From Salticus scenicus (Eukaryota > Arthropoda > Arachnida > Araneae > Salticidae), in contig OZ005652.1 of assembly GCA_963930645.1 (NCBI GenBank), positions 265,383,856-265,447,855 on the forward strand: DNA of 64,000 nucleotides, in the 5' to 3' direction. The position numbers and the translations under genes are program-made. The notes below the pieces were generated by a model that saw only the letters and a list, made by a program, of their open reading frames with translations, did not search any database and was not told where the DNA came from. This document shows, piece by piece, positions 35,318 through 47,881 of the stretch (position 1 is the first letter of the stretch; every line of letters begins with the position of its first letter).

Positions 35318-35931
35318 TTTCGAGTTAATCTGCGTTAAAGAACTGCGATACAGCTACTGTGCAAACCATGAAATATATACCATAACAGTCGCACCTGCTG
35401 AGTGACATACGAAAAATTATGACATATAAACATTTTATTTAGCCAAACAGATGCAAATCTTTATACAATACTCCGCATTAGTTCATCAGTTAAAGTGCTT
35501 GGAATATTTGTGTCTTATGCAAACAGATAATAGAATAGAAGACAATTTTTAAATCACAATAAAACATTTCAAAAGAATGAAAATCTTCAAAAACTGGAGG
35601 TTGAAGCTGAGTGGAGTTTAACATCGCATTAGAGCTACGCATTGGAAAATTGGCGACACCCTGGGTATTCAACTCTATGGGTGATCCTGAGACATGTCCA
35701 TCACAATTACGGTCCTCTGTGTAGGGGGTGACTTCCCTGCTGCAAAATTTGAAGATTAAACTTTTCAGGAACTCAATCTTTGTTACGAATGAAGAAGAAA
35801 ATAAAAATTTAAGAAGTTTAGTCTTGATTTATAGACATAAATATGTCTATAAAATAAAATAAAAATAAAAAAAGGAAGTTTTTTTTTTCAAATTTCTTTT
35901 CTTGTATAATAATTTAATACGATTTTGTTTT
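35318..35931. other. No gene seen
   Basis: Spacer. The 60-codon minus frame at 35490-35672 has no support. Confidence 0.45.
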
Positions 35932-35933
35932 TA

Positions 35934-36855
35934 TTGGGAGTACAAATTAATTCGGTCCGTTTTCAATAGATGGCTCTGGCTGATTTGTTTACTGAATAAT
36001 GATAGATGTTTTTGGCATTGTTAGAAAGGTTTGACCTTTGTCAACCATATTCAGTCAACGAAGCTTCGAGTTTTATACAACAACATTGGTTTTTTGAGCA
36101 TTCAATATGTCGAGTTTTGTGCTAAAGAAACAACATTTGCGGGAAGTTTTGATTTTCTTTTTTAATTGGAAGAAAAGTGCCGCTGAAGCGCATCGATCGC
36201 TTGTGGAAGTTTATGGTGAATCTGCGCCATCTGATAAATCATGTAGAGAGTGGTTTCGACGCTTCAAAAATGGTGATTTTAGTGTCGAAGACAATGAGCG
36301 CCCGGGCCAGCCGAAAAAGTTCGAAGACGCCGAATTGGAGGAATTGCTCGATCAAGATCCGTGCCAAACGCAACAAGAGCTTGCAGGATCGTTGGGAGTC
36401 ACTCAGCAAGCAATTTCCGTGCGCTTAAAAAAATGGGAATTGTTCAAAAGCAAGGAAATTGGGTCCCATACGAGTTGAAACCGCGCGACGTTGAAAAGCG
36501 ATGTGGCAATTGTCGTTAAAAATTACTTGGAAACGTTGAAATGGGAGGTCCTACCCCACCCGCCGTATTCGCCAGACCTTGCTCCTTCTGATTATTGGTT
36601 GTTCCGACGGATGCATCACGATTTGGCTGGACACCGCTTCACTTCTTTCGAAGAAATTCAAGAATGGCTCGATTCATGGTTTGCGTCCAGAGAGGACTTA
36701 TTTTTCAGAGATGGAATCCGAAAATTGCCAGAAAGGTGGACAAAAGTTGTGGCTACCGATGGACAATACTTTGAATAACATGTTTTTTCATTTTGATAAT
36801 AAATAAAATGTTTTTTTAACGAAAAAAAACGGACCGAATTAATTTGTACTCCCAA
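35934..36855 (+). mobile_element. mariner (mauritiana/Mos1-type) transposon, deleted
   Basis: 922 bp with essentially identical inverted ends of at least 28 bp (TTGGGAGTACAAATTAATTC...) and TA duplications at 35932-35933 and 36856-36857. Complete relatives are about 1.3 kb. The central part of the transposase gene is deleted. The near-identity of the ends suggests a fairly recent arrival. Confidence 0.92.
36107..36778 (+). pseudogene. mariner transposase, internal deletion plus frameshift
   Basis: The frame from ATG 36107 has the N-terminal paired helix-turn-helix region of Mos1-like transposases: AAEAHRSLVEVYGE, CREWFRRFKNGDFSVED, RPGQPKKFEDAELEELLD and QQELAGSLGVTQQAISVRL. A one-base loss in an A run near 36431 then shifts the frame. 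The normal continuation (GNWVPYELKPRDVEK) is visible in another frame to about 36500, where sequence jumps to the C-terminal third (36491-36778: YLETLKWEVLPHPPYSPDLAPSDYW and on to DGQYFE). Roughly 110 codons carrying the first two catalytic aspartates (GDEKW- and HDNARPH-type blocks) are gone. The last one, in SPDLAPSD, remains. The product cannot be catalytic. Confidence 0.9.
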
Positions 36856-36857
36856 TA

Positions 36858-38102
36858 ATACAAATTTTTGATCATTTTATTATTATTAGTTTTCAATAAT
36901 TTGTTTTGTATGACCTTAAGTACCATTTTATTTTCAACATTACACATAAAATTCAATTTGAAATACGTTGAATAATGTTCAACTAATTCAGAAAAATAAT
37001 ACGCTAATCAGTACTCGTATATTAACAAAATTAGTTAATACCGTAAATCATGAACCATAACACGGAAATCCCTTAAAGAATATTTTAATTAAATCTAATT
37101 AACCTTCTATATGGATTAAAGTATTTTGCCTGTTCACCGAGCAGTTGTTTTCTGTATCAAACACTTAAAATTCAAAAGGGCGTAGTTACAGGTTCTTAGC
37201 ATTTTTTAAAAATTATTATTCATCCTTATTATTAATTAATTTATTTTTTAAATATGGGGATCACATGCAATATACATGAATATCACCTTGAAATGCATAA
37301 TCATATTTTTAATTTGAAGCTGAAATAATGATTGTTTTAGTATATTTTAAAGAACATGCAGTGAAAATAACATTACAATTTTTCCCCTTTCCAAGACGCT
37401 CTTTGAAATTAATGCGTTTTTGCAATTTCTGTTCATGATACTGTTTACAATATTCTTGATCCATATTTCGATTTCTATGGGATAACGTCGTACCAGATTT
37501 TATGAGAGATACAGACTTATTATTAAAAAAAATATTCTAATATTTCTCTGATACTTATCTAATGAATTTGGATACCCCCCGGAACATTTTAGGTATGACA
37601 GCTATATTTCAGTCTGTACGCTACGCTACACAAGGCATGTGAAATGCTTTTTGTAAGAAATTTTACTCAATCAACTTTTGATTCGCAATAAATAAAGAAA
37701 TAAAGGAAATATAATAAAGGAAATAAAATTAGTAATAAGAAAAACATTGCTTTGCTATGATTTGTGTGAAAACTTTAAAATATCTCTGTGATTCTATAGG
37801 TTAAAAATTAAGAAAAAAATTAATATGCACAGTATGCACACTATTAAGAGTAACATGATAGTGCGTTATATGTACACCGTGAAAAATTCCCTGAAAATAC
37901 AACACTTTAATTACACAAGTGTAGCACAGATTGCTGTAAATAATTTTTACAGCTAATTCTGTAAAAATAATTGAAGACTTTTCATTTCACACTGTGCTGT
38001 AAATAAGTAAAGAAAATTTTCTATGAGATTTTCGGTGTATATCACCGATTACCGATCAACATCGTTCTCGACCTTAATTGTAACGCAAGGAAAAGGTAAA
38101 AC
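36858..38102. other. AT-rich sequence, no gene seen
   Basis: A CTGTAAATAATTTTTACAG-type inverted word lies near 37933-37955. Nothing else is recognised. Confidence 0.45.
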
Positions 38103-38190
38103 TTGTTATCCCACAGGTCCAGTCAGCAGGGTGTTGAATTCCAGAACAGAAGACTGCCAGTTCGAATCCCGGGCAAAGCATGTACGTTTG
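38103..38190 (+). repeat. Possible tRNA-derived SINE fragment
   Basis: Contains a B-box-like AGTTCGAATCC (about 38159-38169) with GCCAG/CCCGGG context, preceded by a possible weak A box near TCAGCAGGGTG. The rest does not fold as a tRNA by eye. Could be a SINE head or chance. Confidence 0.3.
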
Positions 38191-38346
38191 TTCCTGATAT
38201 GTATACAATAAAAAGGGTATATTGCTATCGATTGAGCACTGCACACATGTGTAGTGATTGTGCGAAATGTTTTTTCAATAAACTGTGAAAATTATAACAC
38301 ACGCGAGTAAAAATTAAATATATTTTACTGCACACTGTAAAAAAAA

Positions 38347-38377
<31 letters not shown>

Positions 38378-38939
38378 AAAAAAAAAGTGAGTAGGCAATA
38401 CCAGCATATATTTGAATACTATATACAACTTCTAATACTTTTGTTAGAGATATGAAAAAAAATCCGCAATATTCCTTTGATTATTGTCCCACAAATCTCG
38501 TATAACAAATGAGAAACTGATTTAAAACATAGAGCAACAGGGTGGTGGCAGCTTACATTTCTTCCTTGTTTCTTACAGCAGTGCTTTTCTTTCTGAATTT
38601 TTAATAGTAAATTTACATGATTAATTAAGTAAATTATCATATATTAAATTAAAAATAATAATTAAAAAAAAAATAGATAGTGACCTAATTAGTCACGAAA
38701 AATTAATATAAAGCTAAGATAACAATTATTATGCAGGAATGAGTAAAATGAAAAAAAAAATAATAAATAATAATATAGAATTCCAGAATTATGTATATAT
38801 TTCTTGTCAAGAGAACTTTTAAATATAAAAAATATATATGTATTATATATACAGAGGGTGTTCACACATTTCTGTAACGATTTCGAAAAGATATATATAT
38901 ATATAACCAAATATAAGAATTTTATTTTGTAATATGTTC

Positions 38940-41094
38940 AGTCTGATAGCATTTTTGTTAAACTATCATATTAAATCTTGATTTCATAGATAGCAGAGTA
39001 TTTATTAGAATATCAAGGTTGATTTTGTTCCACTCCTCTTCCAAAACTTTCCATAGTCCATCCAATGTTTTGGGATGCCGCTTTTAAAGAGATTGTTTTA
39101 GAAGTCCAAATGTACAATAATCCATAAGAGACACGTCAAGGGACTTTGATACGTCAGGGGACTTTGATGGGATGCATATAAAGCTAATGGCTTCAATTCC
39201 GGTTTCATGTTTCATATAAAAAAAAAAAATGAATAAATAAATAAATAAATAAATAAATAAATTTAAGAGGTATAACTTGTTACCTTATCCTGATGGAATT
39301 CAACACATTCAAGATTGCTCGGGTTAGGTCATGGAATTTATTTTTTGAAAATAGGTGTTAAAACATATTTATGAGAGTAATCTGAGTAATGACATTTTTT
39401 CTAGTTTCCTTATTTTAATTTTTTCGTTATAAGTGAATTAAGTAATAACCATGAAACCTTTAGAAAAACTTTCCTTGTTTTCTCTTAATCAATATTTTTT
39501 TTTCTTTTCCTTTTCACCAGTAAATCGATCTTCTTCTATTGAAAGCATATAATAATAGCCAAGCCTCATCAATATAAACTACATATTTCCATTTTTCACT
39601 CATCAAATAGTTTTCATACAACAATCTGCACATAGTTTTACGCCGAGAAACATGTTTCGGTACTAAGCGATAAACATCTTTTTTTTTTTTTTTTGGTTAA
39701 GATTAGCTTTAAATCAAATTTTATAACATTATTCACAGTTTCTACAGATATATATAAAGATTTTACGATAGCTCTTTGGCGGGTTCGATTTTCTTTTAAA
39801 GCATGAGATGCGACATTAGATTTAATAGGAGGTGTACGTATCTTTGCTCGGTATAAATTTTTCGCCTTTTTACTTTCTCTTACCTATAAGGTAGAGAAAG
39901 TATTGTTTTTGGGTCAAATTTTCGAACGCGAGATTTTGTTATATTTACACGTTTTGAGGTCCCCTGAATACGAAAATCATATTTTTAACACATGGTCTGT
40001 GTGTATGTCTGTGTGTCTGTCTGTCTGTCTGTCTGTGTGTCTGTCTGTGTGTCTGTCTGTTATCAGCATATCTCAAAAACAAATTATGGCAGAAAGTTCA
40101 AACTTGGTATTCTAAATGTGTATCATATAGGGATGCTACAGTAAGCTTTTCGTTAAGATCAAACAAATAGTTCGTGTACAGGGACAATCAAGAGAATTCT
40201 AATACATTACGTCTATGGGAGAAATTGTAGGTAAGTAGAGTTTAACGTCTATAGACTGCACTAAACCAAATGAAACGAATATATATATTTTGTAATAGAG
40301 ATAGTTAACTGGGAAAATTTTTTTGTGTATGTAGGAGCCTCGCCTCCCCCCCTGGGGGGGAAAGTCCCCCCTCGAGGGGAGTTAATTTTCATGATGGGTA
40401 TCTTTCAAAAGAGCTCGCCAATACCTTTAAAACGAATGGTTGAACCATCGATCTGCGATAATTTAAAACAAAGTTATCGATTTTTTTTACTTTTAACGAA
40501 AAAAAAAAAAAAATCGTACTCTTTTTTTTTTTTTTTTTTTTTTTTAAATCGAGAATAAAATGGACTTTTTTTGGATATTTGGTGTTATACTGCTTCTCTA
40601 ATATGGAAATCGTCTGCATTGATAATTTTTTTAAATAATAATTTTAATAAATTATTTTTTAAAAACAGACTTTTTTTTAATAACCGAATTAAATTCTATA
40701 TAAATGTAGGTGCATTAATGAAACGGGGGGTTGAGGGGGCGGTAGCCCCCCCTCACACAGAACTATTTATCATATAAAACTCTTCAGAAGCCTAATATGA
40801 ATTGCTTAACATAGGTTTACATAACAGTACTCGTTATCTTATCTATTAATCTGCAACCTGTATTTATTGTATTAAATTTCAGGGTAAGAGAAAGTCGTGT
40901 GAGTGACACACCAGATTATTTCCAGTCAAAAGCAAACTTTGACGTTTATTTACTTTTTTATTAATCATATCCTTTATTTTACGTGTAGAAATATTATAAC
41001 CATGCTTTTCACATCCTTCTTTTATAACTGAATAAGGGTATTTCTCTTCGGAAAGCTAAAGAATATAGCCTTCAATCCATTGTTTATTTTCCAT
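38940..41094 (-). pseudogene. Tc1/mariner transposase, many breaks
   Basis: Minus-strand pieces in order. ATG at 41094 gives MENKQWIEGYIL, then a TAG, then SEEKYPYSVIKEGCEKHGYN to about 40915. After the inserted repeat comes a helix-turn-helix-like piece with RTPPIKSN and RQRAIVKSLYISVETVN (about 39850-39730), then LVPKHVSRRKTMCRLLYENYL and YVVYIDEAWLLL (about 39690-39545), where the IDEAW block holds the first catalytic aspartate. Last, a C-terminal piece near 39150-38960 contains MDYCTFGLLKQS, the region of the final acidic residue. Stops and shifts separate the blocks. It belongs to the Tc1/mariner superfamily but the subfamily is unclear. Confidence 0.65.
39872..40904. repeat. ~1-kb repeat inserted in the transposase gene
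   Basis: Short inverted ends: ACTTTCTCTTACC on the left and GGTAAGAGAAAGT on the right. The left part repeats the GTTTTGAGGTCCCCTGAATC / TGTCTGTC microsatellite / ATCAGCATATCTCAAAAACA / TACGTCTATGGG pattern. The right part has GC hairpins (CCCCCCCTGGGGGGG near 40345, GGGGGCGGTAGCCCCCC near 40736). No protein motif; the 70-77-codon frames are low-complexity. Related but rearranged copies occur at 41400-41770, 42810-43200 and, for the right end, 43795-44010. Confidence 0.65.
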
Positions 41095-43560
41095 TGTTTA
41101 TTTTTAAAGGAAAAAATGTTTTTAATGCTGCAGAAGGCAGTTAAATCTTATTACAATTTGATGTCAGTCCAGTTTTTATTTTAAATTTTAAATTTAAAGC
41201 CAAGGAGAAAGTCAAAATCGTTACAAAAATGTGTGAACACCCTTTGTATATATGTACAAATTCTTATAAAAAAATCACCAAAGTTTCCGACGTTTTGCAA
41301 ATGTAGATTGGTTGGTTGAAAAGTTTATTTGAATTTAACATGCCCAAGAGAGAACTATAGAGTAAGTTAGTTTTGCAATAGCTTTTTAATTTCGCTTACC
41401 CATAAGGTCATAAGGTAGAGAAAGTATTGTTTTTAGGTCAAATTCTCAAAATTGAGTTTTTGTTATATTCACATGTTTTGAGGTCCCCTGAATCCAAAAA
41501 TCATGTTTTTAGCGTTTGGTCTGTGTGTGTGTGTGTGTCTGCCTGTTATCAGCATATCTCAAAAACAAATAATAGCAGAAAGTCCAAACTTGGTATTCTA
41601 AATGTGTATGATACAGGGATGAAACACAAAATTTTTCGTTGAGATGAAGTAAATTTTTGTACAGGGGCACCCAAGATAATTCAAGTAAATTACGTCTATG
41701 GGGAAAATTGCAGTTAGGTAAGAGTTTAACATCTATAGACTGTATTAAACCAAATGAAACGAATATATATATATTATATACGTAAAAACATGTGTCGAGT
41801 AGAATATGGTATAGAAATCATTCACTGTTCGTTTACAGGGCTACACAAAGTAACTAGATTATAGTACAATACTTGAAAATTGATGAAAGTGTACTTCCGG
41901 TTGTGCCGTATGTTATTAAAATAGAATTGTATTTATGTCCTTCACGTGATGTATACATAACCTTTTGAAGATATAAAGGGCTGCCAATAATTAAGCCATA
42001 ACGTTCTTTTTCCTTGTTAGTGGAAGTGCTGTACTGTAATATTTACCATGTCAGGAAAGCTGTTCATAGCCATATGGTAAATAATGTATTTTTTTTTAAG
42101 CTAAATATTCATCGCTTGATTTTTTTTGTATGTTTAGACTTTTCAGATACAGAACATTTAGACAGAACTATTTATCATATAAAACTCTTCAGAAGCCTAA
42201 TATGAATTGTTTAACATAAGTTTACATAACAGTACTCGTTATCTTACCTATTAATCTGCAACCCGTATTTATTGTATTAAATTTCAGGGTAAGAGAAAGT
42301 CGTGTGAGTGACACACCAGATTATTTCCAGTCAAAAGCAAACTTTGACGTTTATTTACTTTTTTATTAATCATGTCCTTTATTTTACGTGTAGAAATATT
42401 AAAACCATGCTTTTCACATCCTTCTTTTATAACTGAATAAGGGTATTTCTCTTCGGAAAGCTAAAGAATATAGCCTTCAATCCATTGTTTATTTTCCATT
42501 GTTTATTTTTAAAGGAAAAAATGTTTTTAATGCTGCAGAAGGCAGTTAAATCTTATTACAATTTGATGTCAGTCAAGTTTTTACTTTAAATTTCAAATTT
42601 AAAGCCAAGGAGAAAGTCAAAATCGTTACAAAAATGTGTGAACACCCTTTGTATATATGTACAAATTCTTATAAAAAATCACCAAAGTTTCCGACGTTTT
42701 GCAAATGTAGATTGGTTGGTTGAAAAGTTTATTTGAATTAAGCATGCCCAAGAGAGAACTATAGAGTAAGTTAGTTTTGCAATAGCTTTTTAATTTCGCT
42801 TACCCATAAGGTCATAAGGTAGAGAAAGTATTGTTTTTAGGTCAAATTCTCAAAATTGAGTTTTTGTTATATTCACACGTTTTGAGGTCCCTGAATCCAA
42901 AAATCATGTTTTTAGCGTTTGGTCTGTGTGTGTTTGTGTGTGTGTCTGTCTGTTATCAGCATATCTCAAAAACAAATAATAACAGAAAGTCCAAACTTGG
43001 TATTCTAAATGTGTATGATACAGGGATGAAACACAAAATTTTTCGTTGAGATGAAGCAAATTTTTCGTGTACAGGGGCACCCAAGATAATTCAAGTAAAT
43101 TACGTCTATGGGGAAAATTGCAGTTAGGTAAGAGTTTTAACATCTATAGACTGTATTAAACCAAATGAAACGAATATATATATATTATATACGTAAAAAC
43201 ATGTGTCGAGTAGAATATGGTATAGAAATCATTCACTGTTCGTTTACAGGGCTACACAAAGTAACTAGATTATAGTACAATACATGAAAATTGATGAAAG
43301 TGTACTTCAGGTTGTGCCGTATGTTATTAAAATAGAATTGTATTTATGTCCTTCACGTGATGTATACATAACTTTTTGAAGATATAAAGGGCTGCCAATA
43401 ATTAAGCCATAACGTTCTTTTTTCTTGTTATTTGAAGTGCTTTACTGTAATATTTACCATGTCCAGGAAAGCTCTTCATAGCCATATGGTAAATAATGTA
43501 TTTTGTTAAGCTAAATATTCATCGCTTGATTTTTTTTTGTATATTTAGACTTTTTGAGTC
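40757..43560. repeat. 1.4-kb tandem duplication (two copies)
   Basis: Copy 1 (40757-42161) and copy 2 (42162-about 43560) start at the same ACAGAACTATTTATCATATA word, offset 1405 bases, with very few differences. Each contains the right end of the 1-kb repeat, the N-terminal transposase piece with the right terminal repeat of the Tc1/mariner element, unique DNA, and another GGTCCCCTGAATCC-type repeat with a TG microsatellite. Copy 2 thus carries a second transposon end without its partner. Confidence 0.9.
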
Positions 43561-43794
43561 TTCCTGATTACCGAAGTCAAGTTTTAAACGTTTGATCTTT
43601 GACTGTTTCTGTTAGAATAAATTAAAAACAAATAATTACAGGCGATCCAAATGTTGTATTTTGAAGTTAATGTATTCGTTACTAGAAAAGTTTGATCAAT
43701 ATTGATAAGTTTCAAGGAATGTTGCTGTGGAAGTTATCTCAATAATTTAAAATGAAATTTTCAATTTAATAACAGATTCGAATTCTATATAAAT

Positions 43795-44010
43795 GTAGGT
43801 ACAGTAATGAAACGGGTGATTGAGGGCCCCCTCCCCCTAACACATAATTACTTGTCAATTAAAGCTGTTCCGAAGCCTGAGTTGAATTGTTTTAACGTAA
43901 GTTTGCATAACAGTACTCATTATCTTACCCCTTAATCTTCAATCTGTATTTATAGTATTAAATTTCAGTGTAAGAGAAAGTCGTGTGAGTGACATACCAG
44001 CTTATTTTTA
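43795..44010 (+). repeat. Third partial copy of the 1-kb repeat right end
   Basis: Diverged version of 40700-40920: AAATGTAGGTxCAxTAATGA, a CCCCCTCCCCC run, AACAGTACTCxTTATCTTA, and TAAGAGAAAGTCGTGTGAGT. Confidence 0.7.
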
Positions 44011-44649
44011 AATAAAAAGAAAATTAATTTTTTATATTTTTTTTAATTGAACCACTTTATCTCAACATTATTATTATTATTATTATTATTAATATGCACT
44101 TTCATAGAAGTAAAAAACGATTTATAATTACTATTTTCCAAAATTATTCAATTATAACAAGATAAGTTTTCCAATTAAAGTAATTTTTAGAAAAATAAAA
44201 TGAAGTTTAAAAGCATTTTGAATAGCACGGCTATATAATATTTAAATGTAGAAAAGTAATGAAACAGTTGAAGTTATAAATCAGCTTTTGGGAAAAAAGA
44301 GCATTATATGCTTTTTAAAATTAAATTATATAAATTGTTTTTTAAACTCAGAATTATCTTCAAATCTGACATCTCTTATCAATCAAAGGCAATTTTTTAA
44401 ATATAGAGAAATATTTTCAAAGATGATCCATTTGTAAATCTTAAGTTTAAAGGAATATTGTCAAAAAATAAACAAATTTATTTATTTATTTTTTCAGTTG
44501 AGAGATCTTTTATCTTTCTTTATTTAAAATTTTTTTGTCAAAGGAAAAGAGGCATTTTAAAGTGTATAATGCAAACCTTAAAAAGATGCTTGGAAATAAT
44601 TGAAAATTCTTTTGATTGTGCGGTTTTTTCTGTTTGCTAAAATTTTTAT
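44011..44649. other. AT-rich sequence, no gene seen
   Basis: ATT microsatellite at about 44070-44091. No supported frame. Confidence 0.45.
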
Positions 44650-45125
44650 ACATATTTTCTTTAAGTTTATTGGTCCATAATTTGATTTTTCTATAAAAAA
44701 TTGTCTAAAGATTTAAAAAAAAAAAAATAAAAAAAAAAAAAAAAAAAAGTAATCGCGTTCTTCAAAGAATCACAACAGAATTTTGTCCTATTAATCTTCA
44801 AAATTTGGAGTTATTCAAAAGCGCATTGTTATCTTTGTTCTTTCTGTTACTTATGTATTTTATTTTTTAAGATAACGATTTGCGTGTTTTAACCTTTTTG
44901 AATCATTTTTTTTTAAATGTATTATTAGAAAATAATAATAATGAAGAGTAAATGCATGACTTGTGGATCGAGAGATCAAGAGCCTCGGTGTTCCACTTGT
45001 ATTATTTATTAAGTGATGTATGAACATTCACGTGCTATTCTTTTTTATATGTATATATAATGAAACTCATCTATTTATTAGATTTATTCTGTGTGAGAGG
45101 GGGATATCGCCCCCCTTTTCCTCTC
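44650..45125 (+). repeat. Repeat families B (copy 2) and C (copy 1)
   Basis: 44650-44960 matches 7225-7600 (family B). It is directly followed by 44945-45125, which matches 63603-63785 (family C). Family C shares GTGGATCxxxAGATCAxGAGCCTC, then CATTATTxAATA-like spacing and a GC hairpin (GGGGGATATCGCCCCC here). Adjacent B and C may be parts of one longer element. Confidence 0.5.
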
Positions 45126-45306
45126 TATGAATATTTGGTTTCTTTACTCAAAATGAATTTCACACTATGCAAAATATACATCCAGTAAATACCCCGCATC
45201 ACACTGAAAAGTAATTCTGTAACTGACATCTAGAATCTAGATTGTGGATCTAGTAAAAATAGTTCCATGTCATCCTTATAAATTCTAGTCCCCTTCTAGG
45301 GTTTAA

Positions 45307-45532
45307 CCCTTTGCGGCACAGGGTAAACCGGATCATTTAAATTAGCACACTCCCACCGGAATTTACGAACAAAATTAAAATAAAAGAAATTTTAAATTTT
45401 CAGGTTAAAAAAAAGTACCTTTTCTGCTATGTTATAAATGAAAATTTTAGCTAAAAAATTTCCTGGATGAGTTTTTGCACTTGAGAATTAAAATTAGGTG
45501 TTCCATCAGCGGAAACACTGCGACTGAAAGGG
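45307..45532. mobile_element. piggyBac-like MITE (226 bp)
   Basis: Bounded by TTAA on both sides (45303-45306, 45533-45536). The ends are inverted: CCCTTTGCGGCACAG on the left, CCCTTTCAGTCGCAGTG on the right when reversed. TTAA plus CCCTTT ends is the piggyBac pattern. No coding frame. Confidence 0.75.
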
Positions 45533-45536
45533 TTAA

Positions 45537-46710
45537 TGTAGATTCATCCTGTGCATCGAGGAAATCGTCTTATAGACTATAAAATAGACAAAAACTTTTG
45601 TTTTTAAAATTTCTTTTCACATTCTTTTTCTTTTACTTTATTTTCCTTTTTATTTTTATTTTTAATTTTTTCAGAATTTTAAATCTTAATTAAAATTATT
45701 TCTTCTACCCATACATACACTTTATAATTGCATTTCACATACAAGTATATTCAATCTAATATACGAAAGGTTTTAGTGTTCACGAAAAATAAAAGAAATA
45801 AACAAAACACGTTTTTATGAAAAGTAATTTAAGTGTACAGAGATTACAATTGAGGTGTTTGTTCTTTGTATCATTTACTAAGCCAGATACTTATTGAAAA
45901 CATTTTATTTTAATTCATAAAGTAAAAAAATTATGTGGGCGAAATACCTTACAAAGAAACAATTCGAAAAAAGATATAATAGATAAAACTGTCTATACTT
46001 ACATTGATTAAATGTACACCAAAGAAAATGTTTAATATAAAAAACAAATATTACAAGAGAAGAGTTTAGGGAATGATCTTTAGTGTTCTAGGCCATTATC
46101 GATTAAGTGTTTTGTTATTGTTATGGTCGAGAACATGCTCTTTTAGATTGCCGGAATTGCAGGAAGCAATAAAGAGCAGTAGGGAAATTTAGAGTTTTTT
46201 AGTATGTTACGAATACCGAAAAGGAAATAAAAATAAAAAAACAAACAAACAAACAACTTTTTGTTTTTTATGTATGTTACCGAAAAATTTTGTACTACCT
46301 CAAAGAGAAAAAAAGATATATTTGTTCTGTTTTTTCTTTGCGATATTCAAGAGAAACAATTTGGTGTTATAAAATGTTTGGGAATAATGGTTAAAATGTT
46401 TCTTTTACTGACCAGAAATATTATATATATGCATATTATATCTATATCTATATCTATATCTATATCTATATCTATATCTATATATAGATGAATAAAGATA
46501 TAATTAATGTACTTTTAATGCAAATTAGGGTAAAATTACGTCGATTTGATAAATCATTTTAATAACAATTTTTCAGTATTAAAAAATTATAAGGTAATAT
46601 ACAATTTATTGTTTAAATGAAAACGTATTGAAACGTAAACATAAAAGGTTAATTTTCAATTTTTAAAGATAACAAAGTAAGTATAAACTAAAGCATTTGA
46701 AAATCTAAAG
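45537..46710. other. AT-rich sequence, no gene seen
   Basis: (TATATC)n microsatellite at 46438-46485. The 76-codon frame 46261-46491 ends inside it and is not a gene. Confidence 0.5.
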
Positions 46711-46844
46711 CAGCGGTAGCCAACCTTTTTGACCCCACGGACTTCTGAATTCATAATTTAAAATCCCGTGAACCACTAATTTGCTTAATAAAGAAAAAAA
46801 TATATTTCTAGAATAATAGTAAGTAAACACCAATTTAATAGTAA

Positions 46845-46880
<36 letters not shown>

Positions 46881-47118
46881 ATTCAATATAAAACATTACA
46901 AACTCATATTTTTTTTGTAATAAAACTTATTTAATCATAAGAAACGATAACTTAAAATTAGTACATTACCTTTTCAGCTAGGATGGTTTCTTGTTTGCTG
47001 ACCGAATCTCTCGTTGTCCACAATCATTGCACTTATATGTGAAGTTATTGTGCAACCACCTGCCATAAGTTAACCAGTTCAAAACAGTGTATCCGTCTCA
47101 AACAACAGGCATATCCGA

Positions 47119-47157
<39 letters not shown>

Positions 47158-47518
47158 CTCCGTGCGTGCAATGATATGTGGCTAGTCCCTCCCATTTTTA
47201 AGCGCAGAATCCGCCCACCATTTACTATTTATTAAAGTTTTTTCTTGAAAATCTTCCGCGAAAAAATCCTTTACGTTTTAAAATCATTTACGCTTTAAAA
47301 TCCTTTAGGTTAATTTTATTTATTTTATTTTATTGAAATTTAGACGATTACATTCCTTACCCTTTGAAGCAGATTTCTCATCAAACATAATTTTTACACT
47401 TTTTTGATAGTTTTATGTTATTTTAGATCTAAATAAGTGGAAAAAGTTATATTTAAAATTTCAATTAATTTTGGTTCTAAAATATAGAGTGGGGCACCGG
47501 TGTCCCTCTCTGGGTTAA

Positions 47519-47875
47519 AGGTAAATTCATCATGGGACACGGGCGTCCCATGAATAAATATTTTTACAAATTGCACTTATTTACAATTACTTAGATATAG
47601 GAGTAGCAATAATTCATTACTGATCTTTTTTAAATAATCAAATTTAATTAGAAATAAATTTTTGAAATTGGTTGATAAAATTTTTTCAAACTACTTTTAT
47701 TTAACATTTTTATTTTAGCAAAAAATTTACTCTGATAATCTAATAGATTTTTTTATAGTAACTATTAGACTCTCTTTTATAATAAAAAACTATCATATAA
47801 TAATAATATTTGTAATAAGAGCGTCAACAAATAAATAAGCAAAAGGGACACCGGTGTCCCATCTGCGTCAAAGAG
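47519..47875. mobile_element. TTAA-flanked element with CACCGGTG palindromes
   Basis: Lies between TTAA at 47515-47518 and 47876-47879. Near each end is an inverted GGGACACxGGxGTCCC block. A third such block (GGGGCACCGGTGTCCC) lies just outside the left end in mirrored position, so a second element of the family may abut it. piggyBac-like by the TTAA; no frame inside. Confidence 0.5.
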
Positions 47876-47881
47876 TTAAAA

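Larger units (their letters stand above)
38853..41252 (-). mobile_element. Decayed Tc1/mariner transposon, interrupted
   Basis: Inverted ends of about 35 bp (CARAGGGTGTTCACACATTT...) with TA next to both. The minus strand carries a broken transposase. A separate ~1-kb repeat (about 39872-40904) interrupts the gene. Without it the element would be about 1.35 kb, the usual size of the superfamily. Confidence 0.75.
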
